The notes under the pieces are model-generated. The model did not search any database and had not been told where the DNA came from. It saw only the letters and a list, made by a program, of their open reading frames with translations. Positions 21,218 through 34,079 of a stretch of 64,000 nucleotides of DNA are shown one piece after another. Every line of letters starts with the position of its first letter. Positions within the stretch are counted from its first letter, which is position 1. Origin of the DNA: Aplectana chamaeleonis (taxonomy: Eukaryota; Nematoda; Chromadorea; Rhabditida; Cosmocercidae); assembly GCA_029168955.1 (NCBI GenBank), contig JAPDOI010000175.1, positions 434,001 through 498,000 of the forward strand, written 5' to 3'. The position numbers and the translations under genes are program-made.

Positions 21218-21887
21218 ACTTGGTTTTAAGAATCGATCGGGCACTGCTGATAACTCTTTCGTTGTTTATGGTTTCTTGTTTCTCTTTTTTTGTGTTTTTC
21301 CCGGATTTATCTACAGTGCATAATTTAATTGTGTTCACATTGTCTTTGTGAGTTTCCCTCCAAATAGACAATACAGACACAACTAAATCATTTGTTATAG
21401 ATATACGCAGGATCAACAAGAGAAAAATGAGAGAAACACAGGAAACCATAAAAAGGGTCGCCCGGGACCAGGTTCTGAGTTGTTCAGCATAGGATCTCTT
21501 GACTTGGAAGCTTTTACTCGTAGTCAAGAGATTAATCACTGATGACACGAATGATTTTTCATCTTGAAATTGCTCACACTTGCGTCGTGACTATGTGAAG
21601 TAACTCAAGGCTTTGAGTGAACAGCGAGAAGTGTAGATCTTATGCAATAAAACAGACACCCTGACCGAGTCATTACGAGAAAGCGGATAACCTGGAAGAA
21701 ATTGCACCAGAAAGTTGGAAATAGTATAAGTTCAGAAAAATGGATTGGACAGTTCTCATGTATCGACTAGATTTTGAGTTGGCGGAGACATCATCGTAGT
21801 CATATCCGCGGACGTCTTGCCTGTAGTTGTTTTGGTGCGGTGGTGTGTAGAAATGAGGCGAACAATAATACGACCAAATAAGTGAGG
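21218..21887. other. Spacer with an open - strand stretch
   Basis: 21218-21548 (- strand) stays open and includes one hydrophobic segment (LFMVSCVSLIFLLLILRI) followed by a polar stretch. No splice context or family match is convincing, so it is not called as a gene. Confidence 0.3.
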
Positions 21888-22408
21888 TTACAGCGCTCTT
21901 TGAAGAGCTTTAAATAGATGCTTCCCCCACACGTCGCGTTCTGCGGAAAGCTCTAGCAGCACCGTCAGCCGCTCGTCGTCCTTTCTAGGCGTTTTCTGTT
22001 GAGCTCCCGGAGTGAAACTAGAAAAGAGGCTAACATGAGAATATACCCACAAAGGGCTCCATAGCATCGGCAACCCGCGAGCGGTTGTGTCGCGGTCGCC
22101 GCATGTCGGGCGCGGCGGAGCCATCATGTCCAAAACGAGGATTTGTCTAATCGAAAATGCATTTCCACGGGCAACAAAGTGATAGAAATCTGTAATAATT
22201 TTTTGCGAAAGAATACAGCAGCGAATTAAGCAGAATTACTTTAATTGGGCCCACATATGCCTTTCGCCGCTGAGCTCATCGCGCAGCGGGTTCACGGCGC
22301 GTCGCGACAATTCGGGTAACCGATGCATTCCCCCCCACTAAGTAATGCATGAAAGACACCAACACAGTCTGTCAAGCGAATCAGAACCAAATGAAATGGT
22401 TACTTACT
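21888..22408 (-). CDS. Putative small gene of unknown function (72-residue product)
   Basis: On the - strand a TATAAAA (22485-22479) precedes a short exon ending at a consensus donor (22408, then gtaagt). A 39-nt intron with acceptor ttgacag leads to exon 22368-22240. There an ATG at 22328, preceded by an in-frame TAG, opens MHRLPELSRRAVNPLRDELS and GERHMWAQL. That exon ends in phase 2 at gtaatt. The acceptor ttttctag (22018-22021) joins exon 22017-21888 in phase, giving FTPGAQQKTPRKDDERL, then VLLELSAERDVWGKHLFKAL, QRAL and a stop. The two halves share an ELS-x-ER-x-x-W pattern. The product is hydrophilic and basic, with no cysteine and no visible signal peptide. I recognise no family. It could be a small regulatory or peptide precursor, or a chance arrangement. 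The support is the coherent splice phases and GC-rich codons in AT-rich surroundings. Confidence 0.38.
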
Positions 22409-22478
22409 CGACGAATAATGATGAAATGCTTTTATTCGATTCGCTGCGTCCCAGAAGCATCTTCTCGCACCTGTCCGG

Positions 22479-22485
22479 TTTTATA
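22479..22485 (-). promoter_or_regulatory. TATA-box-like TATAAAA
   Basis: TATAAAA on the - strand lies about 70 bp upstream of the consensus donor at 22407. The predicted transcription start near 22455 would give a short non-coding first exon for the putative small gene. This is inferred from spacing only. Confidence 0.3.
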
Positions 22486-23004
22486 CGCGGATACATATCG
22501 GAACTGAAAATCTGATTTTTTAGAGCAGAGCTTATTCGAAATTTCGGAACAACTATCAATCGAGCAGATATTCACACAAACAAAGTTCCCTAGTTGCACG
22601 ATCGAAAAATGAGATTTTCGCTAAAAAGAGGAGGTCTCTAATGTCGAAAAAGCCAGCCCGGATGGACATTTTCAGAGCGGATTTGTGGCAAATCGGGATT
22701 ATTTTCAACTCAACCCAATCAAGTGACGTAATGGGTGGCCAGGAGTAGCACACTACAAAAAAAAGATTTTGGGAAAGGAAAATGGGTGAGCAGCGTCTCA
22801 ATAACCCTCCTCCCCTCAAAAAAAAAATGGGAAAAGCGCAGAAACACAGTTCGCGTATTAGACGGAATGAGACTTCTACAATCAATAGGAAACATGGATG
22901 TTCGGCAGAACAGTGAAAAAAAGCAAAAAAGAACGATAAATTTAGCTGCGTAAAAAACATGCCGTAAACTTAATTGTTTCCTAGCTTGGTTTACAGAGCG
23001 TACA
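22486..23004. other. AT-rich spacer, nothing recognised
   Basis: Open frames on the - strand are low-complexity (phenylalanine-rich, from poly-A tracts). Confidence 0.4.
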
Positions 23005-23205
23005 ATTTATTTGACGGTAGAGCACGTCCCCGCCGTTGCACCGCCAACTCGTTAACTACCGCCAAATTACCGTCCCGGTGTTTTGAAATTCTCTGTATCT
23101 GCGGTGCAACCGACAATTCGACTCCTCCCCGTTTTTGCTCCCGCCGTTGCACCGATAAGCCCTTTCCCCCCGCTGAACAACCGTCAGCGTGTCTGAGAGT
23201 CATCT
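23005..23205 (+). repeat. GC-rich dispersed repeat, copy 1
   Basis: It contains TTTGACGGTAGAGCACGTCC, CCGCCGTTGCACCG and ACCGTCAGCGTGTCT. It matches 47217-47386 in the same orientation. Confidence 0.8.
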
Positions 23206-23229
23206 AGCATTTTTCCGTAGAATGTTGAT

Positions 23230-23506
23230 GCAACCGTCAAACAACATGAGAAACAGTTACGGCCTAAACTCCACATGCAGAAAAACGTTGAAAATAACAG
23301 TGACGAGGCCTCCAGAAGCACAAAAACTTCAAAAACGATATCGGCGCGAAATTCAAATTCGTATTTACAATCTGTTCCAATTGATTTTGCTTTACAAATA
23401 AAGGTTTTTCATGGGACCCTTCGACATTTTTGTTCACTAGAGAGGCCGAGCTACACAAAAACATGAGAAAATAATATACGGTTTTCTGCGCGTACGATGC
23501 CTTTAA
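23230..23506 (-). mobile_element. MITE family E, truncated
   Basis: The right end GGTTTTCTGCGCGTACGATGCCT plus TTAA (23503-23506) is intact. The body matches 52267-52733 and 63746-64000 inverted. The left end is not clear. Confidence 0.75.
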
Positions 23507-25634
23507 TGATGGCGGCTACTTCTCCTAAACGTAGAGATCAGGCTTTTTCTACATAAACCAGATGTCTTAGAAGACCACGTTCTGATTGTTGCAGGTATAG
23601 TGACGTGTATCAGTAATCCGTGTTCAAAATCCCCTTAGTTTGCGGTACATTTCCTGAGGGCTTTTAAAAAACCGTGTTCTGGTAGTTGTTGGTATGGGAC
23701 ACAGCATTGATTATCCGTGTTCCAAATTCCCTAAATGATTTAGAGATTTGCTGGAGATTTTCGAAAGTAAGCATTTTTTCATAGCTTTGTGTAGTGAAAA
23801 GAGGTTCACGAATTGCAATTTTTAGGGTGCTCAAGAAAATGGTCCTGGGTTGAGCTTAAAACTTTTTTCTAGGAGTTTCTTTGGGTGCTGATTACTAATC
23901 TGAAGCCCATTTGTCAATATTTAGAAATTTCCGTCTGATTTAGTCAGAAGCTTTCAAATGGACAGAATATTGCTGACTAAACGCGACTTCTAACGATTTC
24001 GAGAATGCTACGACGAAAACGTTTTAAAACTTATACTGTCTCTGAGTGTTATTTGGAACGCTGAACACGAAAGTGAGGTCCAGTCTTCAATTTACGAAAT
24101 TTTAAGGAAAGTTTCGCCAGTTAAAAGGCATTACGCCAACTGTATCCTAGAGTAACTCTAAGTCTGGCGCCAAATAGACCCCAGATTCGCGTTTAGCGCC
24201 CTAAGTAACCCCAAGTTGAACGTTTTGAGCCGAATTTGAATTTTTTTCTGCACACCCAGAAAATTCCATAGCTTTTCGTGAAGCAATAAAAATGCCAGAA
24301 TTTCGAATCTCTGCAGATTAGGAAGCTTTATGCATTGGTCATTTATGTACTCTCACAGACCTACAGCAACGAAAACATAGTTTTCCAAATCGCCATGGGG
24401 TGGGTAAAGCAGTCCTTGGTTGGGGTTTTTCAGAAATAAGTATTCTCATAGTTTCGCTAGGAGGAAAGTGGTCCCCGAAAGGCAACTTTTTTGGCATTCA
24501 GGAGAATTGCTTTGAAAAACTTTTTTCTAGTGCTGTTCCAGGAGCTGGTCACGAACCTGAGGTTAAACCGCCGATTTTTGTTAGAGATTTCGACTGATTT
24601 GGTCGAAATACTTTCCATTGGGAAAATTTTGCGACTTTCCGCGGATTTCTGAGTGCTACGATAAAATTGTCCCAAACCTCAGAAGAATCTTTAGTCCGTT
24701 TATCGATTAGAAGTCTCAGATTTGGTTCAAATTTGTCTATAGGTGTCGCTTTGGACGAGTAACACGAATTTGAGACTCCTCTTCGGTTTATGAAATATAG
24801 AGATTGGGTAGGTTACGCCAGTTAAAAGGCATTATGCTTACCGCAAAGTACGATAACCCTCACAAGGGAAGTGTTTAGAGTGGTAAACGCATCTGCGAGA
24901 ACGACTAGTATCGTTAGTATCTCTTGTGGCTCAATAGTAAAAATGCACAGTATCCGCCCTGAGCCGCAGGGTCGAACAAGTTATGAGCCTTTTTCAAGCT
25001 TCGCGAAAAGGCAAGGGTACCGTACCCATCAGGCATTTTTTATTGGGAGTTTCTAAAAATTTTCTCCGATTTTGCTTAAAACTTGTATGTAGAGGTAACC
25101 TAGGGTGGTGAACACGAATCTGGAGTCAGTTTATTGAAATTCTGAGGTTTACTCTAAGTTACGGTAGGTACCATGTCATTTAAGGGACAAAACCTACCTA
25201 AGTATTTCGAAAATCGTCCAACGGACGTGAAATTCGTATTATCCACCCCGAGTAACCCCGTCAAATCTGAGACTTTGACCACACTACCCTATACTCACCG
25301 TAATCTACCGTAATCTGCCAAAAATCAAAAAACAAACGGCAGATTCGTGTTTAGGACTCCGAGTAACCCATAGAGAAACATTTTGAGCCATTTCAATCGT
25401 GGAGTTCCGGAATCATCAAAAGTCACATTTTGCCAACAATTTTTCCGCCGATTAGAGACTTTGAACGAATATGGTCGACATGTTTATGAAATCGATAAAT
25501 AAGTTCACGATAAATTTCAATTCTGAGATTATTCGCTATATTGATCAAGTGGCCCCCGGGTAGACCTGAAGTGGCGTAGAAATTGTGAAAAATGCACTAC
25601 AAGTACATGAAATCCTCAAGTATCACCCCGCCTC
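23507..25634. repeat. Old diverged repeat family R
   Basis: Recurrent phrases such as GAACACGAATCTG, TTACGGTAGGTA, GGCATTATGC and ACGACTAGTATCGTTAGT also occur at 27060-27500 (inverted), 31640-32190, 36350-36930, 38940-39790, 43090-43900 and 60345-60860. No coding sequence recognised. Confidence 0.55.
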
Positions 25635-26127
25635 TTAAGGGCAGGGTTCACGATGAAAAAAGTGTTTGAAATTCTTCAAAGAATGGGTAGTGGAGGGACA
25701 CTTTGTAACGCTAACGTCGAAAGAACTCATGAAAACGAGCCAGGAAGAGCCCTAAAAGGGCACGAAGTTGCCACTTTGAGCGCAAGGCGAACCCCAAAAG
25801 CGCATTGCCCGCCCACCGACGTGAACAAATGAAAGCTTGAAATCGTGAGACGAGCGATGGTTTCCAATTATTGGCCCCGTTCTTCACTTCATTCACAACT
25901 TCTCTCTTTACTCAGGTCAGCTCGCATACATCGGCGGCACCAGACGGAAGTTACAAGTCTCGGAAAACTCGTCCACCATGCTTCTCTAGCTCAATTTTGA
26001 GGAACCATAACTCCGTTCCCAGAAGGTCTTGTACGATTTCAGAGACATCATTGGGATCAGCATGGGGCCGTTTTCAAGATAGGCCGAAAAACAAAAAAAC
26101 AATTTTTATCGTGGACACTGCCTTTAA
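25635..26127. mobile_element. MITE family B, TTAA-flanked
   Basis: It lies between TTAA 25635-25638 and 26124-26127, with ends GGGCAGGGTTCACGAT and ATCGTGGACACTGCCT. The interior equals 3284-3738 inverted. Confidence 0.8.
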
Positions 26128-26472
26128 GTATCACAGGAAATGTTTGTGGTGACAATGAAAACTTTTGTAGACCTGTCCATTGAAATTCTCTACTCTTTGT
26201 TGCTCCGTTCTTGCCTTAAGGCCCTAACTTATTCTGCTTTGCATAAAATATTCTTCTATTTTCGATTGACCCAATTTATCACCGGTGACAACCACCATTA
26301 ACATGTTCATACAACCCGACAACTAGTCCATGTCATAGAATAATGTCACCGAAATACGACGTTTTAATGCGTTTCTCGCCGTTTCTTCGTATTTTTGGTA
26401 ACACTTCGAGGCCAACGCATTGTTCTTCATGAAGAACTCGAGGACGAAAATTATCGTGAACGCTGCCTTTGA
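26124..26472. mobile_element. MITE family D, truncated
   Basis: The right end ATCGTGAACGCTGCCT precedes TTGA 26469-26472. The body matches 57160-57530 and 37820-38148. The left part was removed by the abutting family-B insertion. Confidence 0.65.
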
Positions 26473-26872
26473 AGGCAGCATCCACGCTCGTAAACCTGAA
26501 GGAGATAACTACGGAAATAGAATGGTGTGGCTCAGATTACAACGCCTACGCATTTTGAAGCGTCGAAAAAGACCCACAATGCCGTCACAGGAGTAGCAAG
26601 TTTGGCCCCGTCCGTATTTTCACGCCCCCTGTGTTTGCCCTTTTCTTGCAACGCAAGGCTGCTGGGCCATCTTCACCCAGCAACCCTGCTTCGGAGGAAA
26701 AGGGCAGATACAGGGGGCGTGAAAATACGGGCGGAGCCAAAATTGCTAATGCTGTAACAGCATTGTGGATAATTTTTGACGCTTAAAATGCGTAGGCATT
26801 ATGTTGTGAGCCATACGGTTCAATTCACATTGTTATCCCAACCACGTTTACAAGCGTGTATGCTGCCTTTAA
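26469..26872. mobile_element. MITE family G, complete foldback
   Basis: The ends AGGCAGCATCCACGCTC and AAGCGTGTATGCTGCCT continue as inverted arms through GCGTGAAAATACGG. Almost the whole 400 bp can fold on itself. Flanked by TTGA and TTAA. Confidence 0.85.
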
Positions 26873-28800
26873 ATAAACGTCCAAATGAAATTCCGTACAA
26901 GACCAAAACGCCATCAGTCTGTGCAAAGTTTGGAAAATGTGCCTCCACCAAAACTTTGCCCAGGGTGGTAGTTCTGGACGCTTCACACATTTATGATATC
27001 CGTTGAGGATTCTCCGAAGACTAATGCGTTGGTTTTTGGGAGGTACAGAAAGCACAGAAACAACTTTTTAAGCTTTTAACTTCTTGGAATCTGCAGCTCG
27101 GGGAGGGATCCCTTCCAAATTTACTAATGAGACAGAAGAGATACTAACGATACTAGTCGTTTTCTCAGATGCGTTTACCACTCCAAACACTTTCCCCGTG
27201 AGAATTGCGACGAAGGGAACCCAGACCCTGTGTTCAGCGACCTATATAACCCGCTGTTAAAAATTTTTGAGCTGAATGCTGGAAGGAACTTTTTGAGCAC
27301 CCTAAAATTTCCCTGATGTAAACGTGTATCTTTTCGCGAAACAATAAAACGCTGTTTTTCAGAATCCCTAGAGGTATTTACAGAATTTCGAGGAATTTTT
27401 GATTTCTTCCCAAAACTTATGTGATGTCACACACCTACAACAAAAAAAACATCATTATCCGCACCGCAGGAGTTCACATCAAACAGTCTCTAGTTAAAAT
27501 TCACTACGCTCGAGTCAGGCAGCTATCGTTTACACACAAGACAACAAGTACATGTCTACAAGAATGTCTGTGTGCATCTAAATAAATAATGTGCGGTTTC
27601 TGCTTGGAGTCCCTCTGCCGCGTTAGCTGTACGCAGCGACTTACGTATGTAATGAGCTTTGAGGCCAACGGCGATAATGCTATGAACACACAGTAGCAGC
27701 GAGTTCCTCACTTCCGATTGATTTCTGCACTATCGGCTGCCGGTGAAGTGGGTTTCGCAGAACCTCTTCTGAAGAAGGTAAGCGATGACTCCAAAACTGC
27801 TCCTGTCATCGGTCAACCTCTTGTGCTCCTCGCGCCAGCTCCTGCTCGTCTTACGTCTTTTGTTTGATGCTGTGGCGATTGTTAAGCGAGAAGAAACGAG
27901 TGCTTGAACACACATACACAGTGCGCAGAGTCACTTCTCATCAACACTCACTTGTTACAAGACGTCAGCTCTTCTCGCATAAGAAACATCTTCGTAATTG
28001 AACGAGTCAGCATATTTTGTCTGAGCAAATGGCGTCTTGACCCAATTTTAATTAGTAATACACTATTGAGCGACTGTAAAAAGAGTTTTGTCTATATTAT
28101 TACGGTTGTACCTTGCATTGACTATCGAAACCCTTGACAGTTCCAAGTTTGACAATAATGGATATGGGAGGTAGCTGTGGTTGTTTTTTCGGGCTGTTGC
28201 CTTTTCCTGTTTTTTTTTTTCACCTTTTTTGCAGGTTATTTCTGGGTGTACTGTGATGTAAGACTTCAAGTGCTTTGGTGTAGTGAATGTGTGAAAATAG
28301 AAAACTTTCCATTTTCAAAGGCATTGTCCACCATGGAAAAGTTGCATAGAAACGTAATATTTGGTTAAAGTAGAGTCTTAAGAAGAGTAAGCACAGAAAA
28401 AAGACGAAAAACGGCCAGGAAGTGAGTGAAAATCCCGTGAACAAATCTACCTGTTGGATCACCCCGCCCACGTCGTGTAACAGTTGTCCTGCGTTAGTGT
28501 CACCAGAGGAACAGTTGCCGATTTTTTGAATACCCCTTATCCCGAAAGAGTAACATCCAAACATATGCATTGAACCAACTTATTTTCAAAGAAGTCACCT
28601 ACCTATGAATTTTGGAGCGGGCAAATCGTTTTCGACGACAGGTTTGACGCTTTTTCTGCAGCCTTCCGAAGCAGCAACAGGCTTAATTGGATTTTTCAAA
28701 GATTCCACTAAACAGTTTCTCTTCGGTATTTGAGTGTTCTGTGAGGACTTCTTCCTTTAATCCTCTATTTAATGGGCTGACCCGCCCAAAAACATCAAAA
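26873..28800. other. Repeat R copy (27060-27500), then unrecognised sequence
   Basis: 27120-27200 is the inverted copy of the 24.87 and 60.36 kb segment. 27500-28800 has acceptor- and donor-like sites but no exon I can support. Confidence 0.35.
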
Positions 28801-31639
28801 ACTAGGATACAATTTTTTATCGTGAACTTTGCCTTTGAGTATTGCCACTCTAGGCTTGGCTAAAATGCTCATCAGAGTGCAGCAGATCGCCGAGAAAGGA
28901 CAACTACCGTCATTTTCGGGACAGAATTCCTATCTGCAGTTGCGGAAAATCGATGTCGCAGCACGCAGGTCAAAGATAATTTTGCCGGTACCTTGTGGTC
29001 ACAGCATGACTATCCGCGTTGTCACAGCATGATTTCGTTTACAACGCGCGCGTCGCAACACTGATTGTCCGGAACTGCGGACCGGAAAACCGTTCCGTTA
29101 AGGACAGCACACTCCGTTTCATAAATATTCGAACACCCTCACAATCAAGGTTCCTAAAAGTCGCAGCGATTTCTGAGCTACAAAAATGTGTCCATTGCTT
29201 TCTGCGGCCCTGGAAACCGTAGCTTCGTGTATAGTTAGCTTTCTTGTACATATTTAACGCGCCTATAAGACCTGGACATGATTTCAACCGTTCCCTAAAT
29301 ATACGAACACTTAAAGGATAGTGCTTCTCTCCAAGAGTTTTCCAGAGAAGACTTTGATTTCATTATTGATATTGTGGTTAACATCCAATCATGATATGCG
29401 GTTCCCCCTTCCTTCGAGAAGAGCAGCAGTGAGCCAGGCTCGCTACGTCGGCAGACAAGATGTGTGGCAAGTTGCTGGTCAATCGAAGCGCTGCGATGCC
29501 TGCATTTTATCAATTCTTCAGATTTCTGACTCTTACTGAACGCATGCAAGTCGGGGCCATTCTTAAAGCCGGCTGAACTCCGCGTTTCAGGAAGAGTTTC
29601 GAGCAGCATGGTGTTCATCTCCAGCGTTTTCCAAGAACTTTCATGCAGCGCTTCGAGACGAAATAGTCCATGTTCCATCCACAGCAACAATAACATAGAC
29701 AGGAACTCAATGAAAGTTGCTCGGAGGAGCATCATGAAACCGCTAGGTCTCAGTTCACTCGCCTGAACGTGAGCGGGAATTGAAACAAGTTTCACTACTT
29801 GAATCGCATTCAATTACAGCCCTCTAAAAATTGAGAAAGGATTCTTATTGATCTTGGCTGACGGAAAATACTCATTCTGGGTGGAGCTAACTCAAAATGA
29901 TACAACTGGAGTGATTTGAAGAAGAACCAGCCTTTTCTGGTTGGAGGAGTTCCGGTGAAGGAAGAGCGGTGGACAAGGCGATATATCGCAATGATATCAC
30001 GGTCGGTGCTGGTTCTCAGACTTTAGGAATGGACTTCGTGGATTACCAACAAGTCTCGTGAGGTCGACTTGCATCGTTTCTCCGCCATAGGAGACGCAAA
30101 GGCATCTGGTATGACCAGGACAGCCCCAGCATCCACTTCTGGCTTCCTATCATGTCGTGGCTAGAGAAAGAAAATTTCTCTCCTTCTCTTTGATCTGCCA
30201 TTATACTGAACTTGAATCTTACAGAAAACCTGAAGGGCACCACAGCTGAACAAAATCATGTAAATGGGGGAACTGCAGCGACTTGAGCAAGCTCAAGCTC
30301 GCATTTTTTGATACATGTGGCAGTCACGACCAAATCCTGCTCAAATAAATTTTTTCGTTGCCTAGCTAACAACATATAAGATGGTATCCTTCTCAATTAT
30401 AATTTGACCTCATATTGGAATGTTATTGAAGACAGTTTTTTTTCAATATTCGTCACTAAACAAGCAGTTTTTCGTAAGTGTTCGTATATTTATGGGACGG
30501 TCGAATATCATGTCCAAGTCCCCCAGATGAGTAACGTGTCGCTAAAAGAGTTGAGCATAAATAAAACTATGGTTTTTGGGATCGTAGAAAACAGTGGTGA
30601 CACTTTTGTAGCTCACGAGTTACCGGAAGTTCCGGAAACTGCGATTTCGGGGGTGTTCGTATATTTATGGAACGGAGTGTATGTACCCACTATAAAACGT
30701 CGAAATTCACATCATTAGAGGCGCGAGCGGCGCGCGCGACGTCTCGGTTTCCGTCTGCCCTACGCTCTCTCATTGTCTGTAACCTCTGCTCCGCAACAGC
30801 ACGCGTAGGAACCGAGTGAATTTCGCCGTTTCATAGCCTGTACGCGCCATTCTCATCTCAGCAGAGCGCTATCATAGAAATAGAGAGGTTGTTCTGAGAA
30901 AAACGGAGCGGTAGAAATGGAGTAATAGGCATGAAAAACTGCTTCGTTCTGTGATAGGGGTATCAAAGTGCTCCGATAAGGTGGGAATTGAGAATATGTG
31001 TCTGTAGATCCATCCGGAACCTTGGAAACACTCTCTGCGTTGCTCACTGATCCCACTCAGCCATAATTTTTTTTGTTTTCGAACACTACTCTTCAAAAGT
31101 GGTCTGTGCTAATCAATTAGTATTAACAACTCAGATTCGCATTAAACGCGTCATGCATGATATAGTAGGATAACGGCTTTCGAGAAAATCGCTGTCGATT
31201 GACTCGATGGAGTGGTAGTGTGGTCTGCGTCATTCAATTTGGAAGCCGCGACGCTGCTTGGCCTGAAAATTGCCACGCGAGAGAACGAATAGATGATGGC
31301 TATCAATTCAATTATTTAGCACCCAATACCTCAGTGAGGCTCCCTAGTTGAATAACTCACTTTTTGTGCATGCCGCTGTAACCTGTTGATCCACACGTAG
31401 AACCAAAAAGAGGTGAAAAGGGCGAGAAAAGGGCGAAGTTCTGTGTAACTCTAATCCTTTTAGGGTTATTTTCCTATGCCACAAACACAAAACAATCGAC
31501 TCAGGGGTTTTAAGCCTCTTCATTCAAAAACTCCACGGTGTTGCTTGCGTGTTACCAATGCGAGTGAGCTGAAAGGCTCCGTTTTTGAACATCACATAAA
31601 TCACAATTTATAACGGGTCCACGCCGGTTTTGTCCTATT
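28801..31639. repeat. Mixed diverged repeats
   Basis: 28810-28835 is a stranded MITE end (ATCGTGAACTTTGCCT). 28900-29110 shares CCGGTCCGCAGTTGCG-like words with 33430-33610 and 50400-50680. 29290-30700 has GTTCGTATATTTATGG words in both orientations. 30690-30840 is the inverted copy of 7440-7600. 29295-29813 is open on the - strand but unrecognised. Confidence 0.4.
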
Positions 31640-32190
31640 GGCAAGGCAAGGTTATGACTCTAGCAATTATCCATCACCATTAATATCTTTCGGCTCGAGT
31701 AATAAAATGATTATTGTGTTCTTATTAGAGAACCTATTTCTAAAAACCTTTTTTTTTGCACACCGGCGATTCAAAAAACCACATTTGCTTTGTTGTTGGT
31801 TTGTGACAGAAAATAAATGATCCGTGCTCAAAATTCGCAAAATTTTAGGGACTCTAAAAAAGGCATTTTCATAGCTTTGCGCAGAGGCTATGGTACCCAA
31901 ATGGGAGTTTTTGGGCTGTTCAGAAGCAGCTTTTCGGATTGAATTAAGGGCTATTCACGGCGCTGAACGCTAACCCGGTGTCTTTTTGTTGTAGACTGGA
32001 AATTACTATGGGTTACGGTAGGCATAATGCTATTAACTGGCTTGACCTACCTCAATATTTCAAAAATGGAATAATGGATCTGAAAATCGTGTTCGGCGCC
32101 TCAAATTACACCCATAGAGAATTTTTGAGTCAAATATGAGACTTTGACCAAGCTACCGTACGTATACCCACTATAGTTGTGCTTTTTGAC
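31640..32190. repeat. Repeat family R copy
   Basis: Shares GGTTACGGTAGGCATAATGC-type sequence with 23507-25634. Confidence 0.5.
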
Positions 32191-32194
32191 TAAA

Positions 32195-32460
32195 CGGACC
32201 GAATGAATGAATGAATGAATGAATATATTCGACTTCAAAATTTTCGAATAAACGAATGAATGAATAAGTTCGACTTCAAATTTTTCGAATAAACGAATGA
32301 ATGAATCTAATCGACTTTAAAATTTTCGAATAATTGAATGAATGAATATATTCGACTTCAAAATTTTCGAATGAACGAATGAATGAATATACTCGATTCT
32401 CTATTTCGAATGAATGAATATCGAAAATCGAATAATTTCGAATAAATGAATTAATTTAAC
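32195..32460. repeat. Minisatellite of GAATGAATGAAT-TATTCGACTTC units
   Basis: About five diverged units of roughly 50 bp, each with GAATGAATGAATA, TTCGACTTCAAA and TTTTCGAATAAAC. Confidence 0.85.
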
Positions 32461-34079
32461 TACGGGCTAACCGAATTCAGAGTTTTGCGACGCTACTGCT
32501 TTGAAGAGGCAGTTTTTAAGAATGGCATCGAAAGCTTTTGAACTGCTCAATATTTTCAATATTCCGCTCAGGCAGGGTTCATGAGTGGCGGCACGCAAAA
32601 TCGATACGCATCGTTTCTACACTAGCAGCTGTCTGATGCCACCCACAGCGGTTCTATTCATACAACGCCAGCGCGTCACGAGCGGGCGTTTCGTTAGACC
32701 CCGTTCAGAAATCATTCGCGTCACGACGCGATGTTATAATCAGCCTACGTCTCGATCACGCTACGTCGCGTCGCGTCTTCGCTGGGTGTCCACAGTGAAG
32801 AGGCGCGATACATTTGAAATGACGCGCTTTCTCCTAGAACGATAGCGGTCGTATAGCGAGATGGGAGTTGTTCGGCCCGCCACGCGCCAGCGATTCGATC
32901 AGTGCTACTGCCTTAGTTGGGAATAGTGTTCGCAGAATTTCTGGATTAGGCGTGATTCCTAGCTTTTTTCGCTTTTCGTGAATTTGTTACTTCGACGTTT
33001 TCTGCCCTAACGAGTATGAGCCGCAAAACTTGCTGCTATTTGATATTTACTCCACCCCTTTGAGTATTACTCATTTTGCCACCTATTCGTTTCTATTCCG
33101 TTTCCTAAAATCGATAAAAAAGAACAAAAACCAAATTGGCCATCGTCGACAGCCATAGAAGCATCTTGTCAAAGGTTGGGAAAAATATACAAATCTCGCT
33201 CTATTGAGGATTCCCGTGCTTATTATGATCTAGCGCATATGTCGTGGTTTCAATTGCCCTATCAATTTTCGCGGCTTTAGCTTTGGCTGCTAAAAAATGC
33301 TCAGTCGGTACCCTGGATCTCCATCAAATTTCAGTTTCAACTTTGAAAACCGCAAAGTTTTGCTGAAGACCAAAAAAAAGCGTTGGATAGAAGACGGTTT
33401 ACACTTTCGACCAGTATTGCCCTTACCAGAATAAAATTCCGGTCCGCAATTGTGGACAAACGCTGTTGCAGCACGTAATGTGATGAAGTCGTGCTGGGAC
33501 GAAGGTTGATCGTGCCGGGACTACGTGGTCCCACCAGTATTGTCATCGTGTCGCGTGCTGCCATAGCGGGTTTCTGCGATTGCGGACCAGAGATTCGCTC
33601 GGACTCAGGCATTCGTAGAGGGCGACCCGAGGTGTTTTTGGCCGTTGAGGCTGACCCGAGGACAGAAATCAGGGGCGGAGACTTGAATGGGGCGAGGCGA
33701 GGAGAAAAAGGGCCCAGCAGAGGAAATTTCGCGTCGCACGTGGGTGCGTCGCGTGGTGATATTCAAACCAGAGTGCGGGAATTCGTCGCGCACCAGTGTA
33801 TTGCGAAATATACCATGGCTACCATACAGTACTCCATGGTTCCCTTTCTTCCCATTGAGGTTTGAGTGAGTCTCTGATCTCGAATTATCTTCATACGTAT
33901 TGGGAGTTGTACATCTTCATGTAACGTGGTTGTGTATTATAATGGCTTTCGGGTTGAACACCGCGTTGGTAGTGATGGGTGAATATGGGTTGCTAGAGGT
34001 TATGTTATTGATTGTCGTATGACTTTGGCAGACCGAAAACAATAGTCATCATTAAATTACAATTCTGCAATCCATCCCC
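32461..34079. other. GC-variable spacer, nothing recognised
   Basis: 32580-32860 and 33480-33800 are GC-rich and open in several frames. The second contains the CCGGTCCGCAATTGTGG word of a dispersed repeat. No family match. Confidence 0.35.

Noticed and set aside
21218..21548. - strand open stretch with one hydrophobic segment, faintly like a cuticle collagen N-terminus
   Set aside because: No Gly-X-Y exon nearby, no clear splice sites, and the frame continues into a MITE.
29295..29813. 172-codon open frame on the - strand
   Set aside because: No recognisable domain, no splice context, and it lies among dispersed repeats; probably open by chance.
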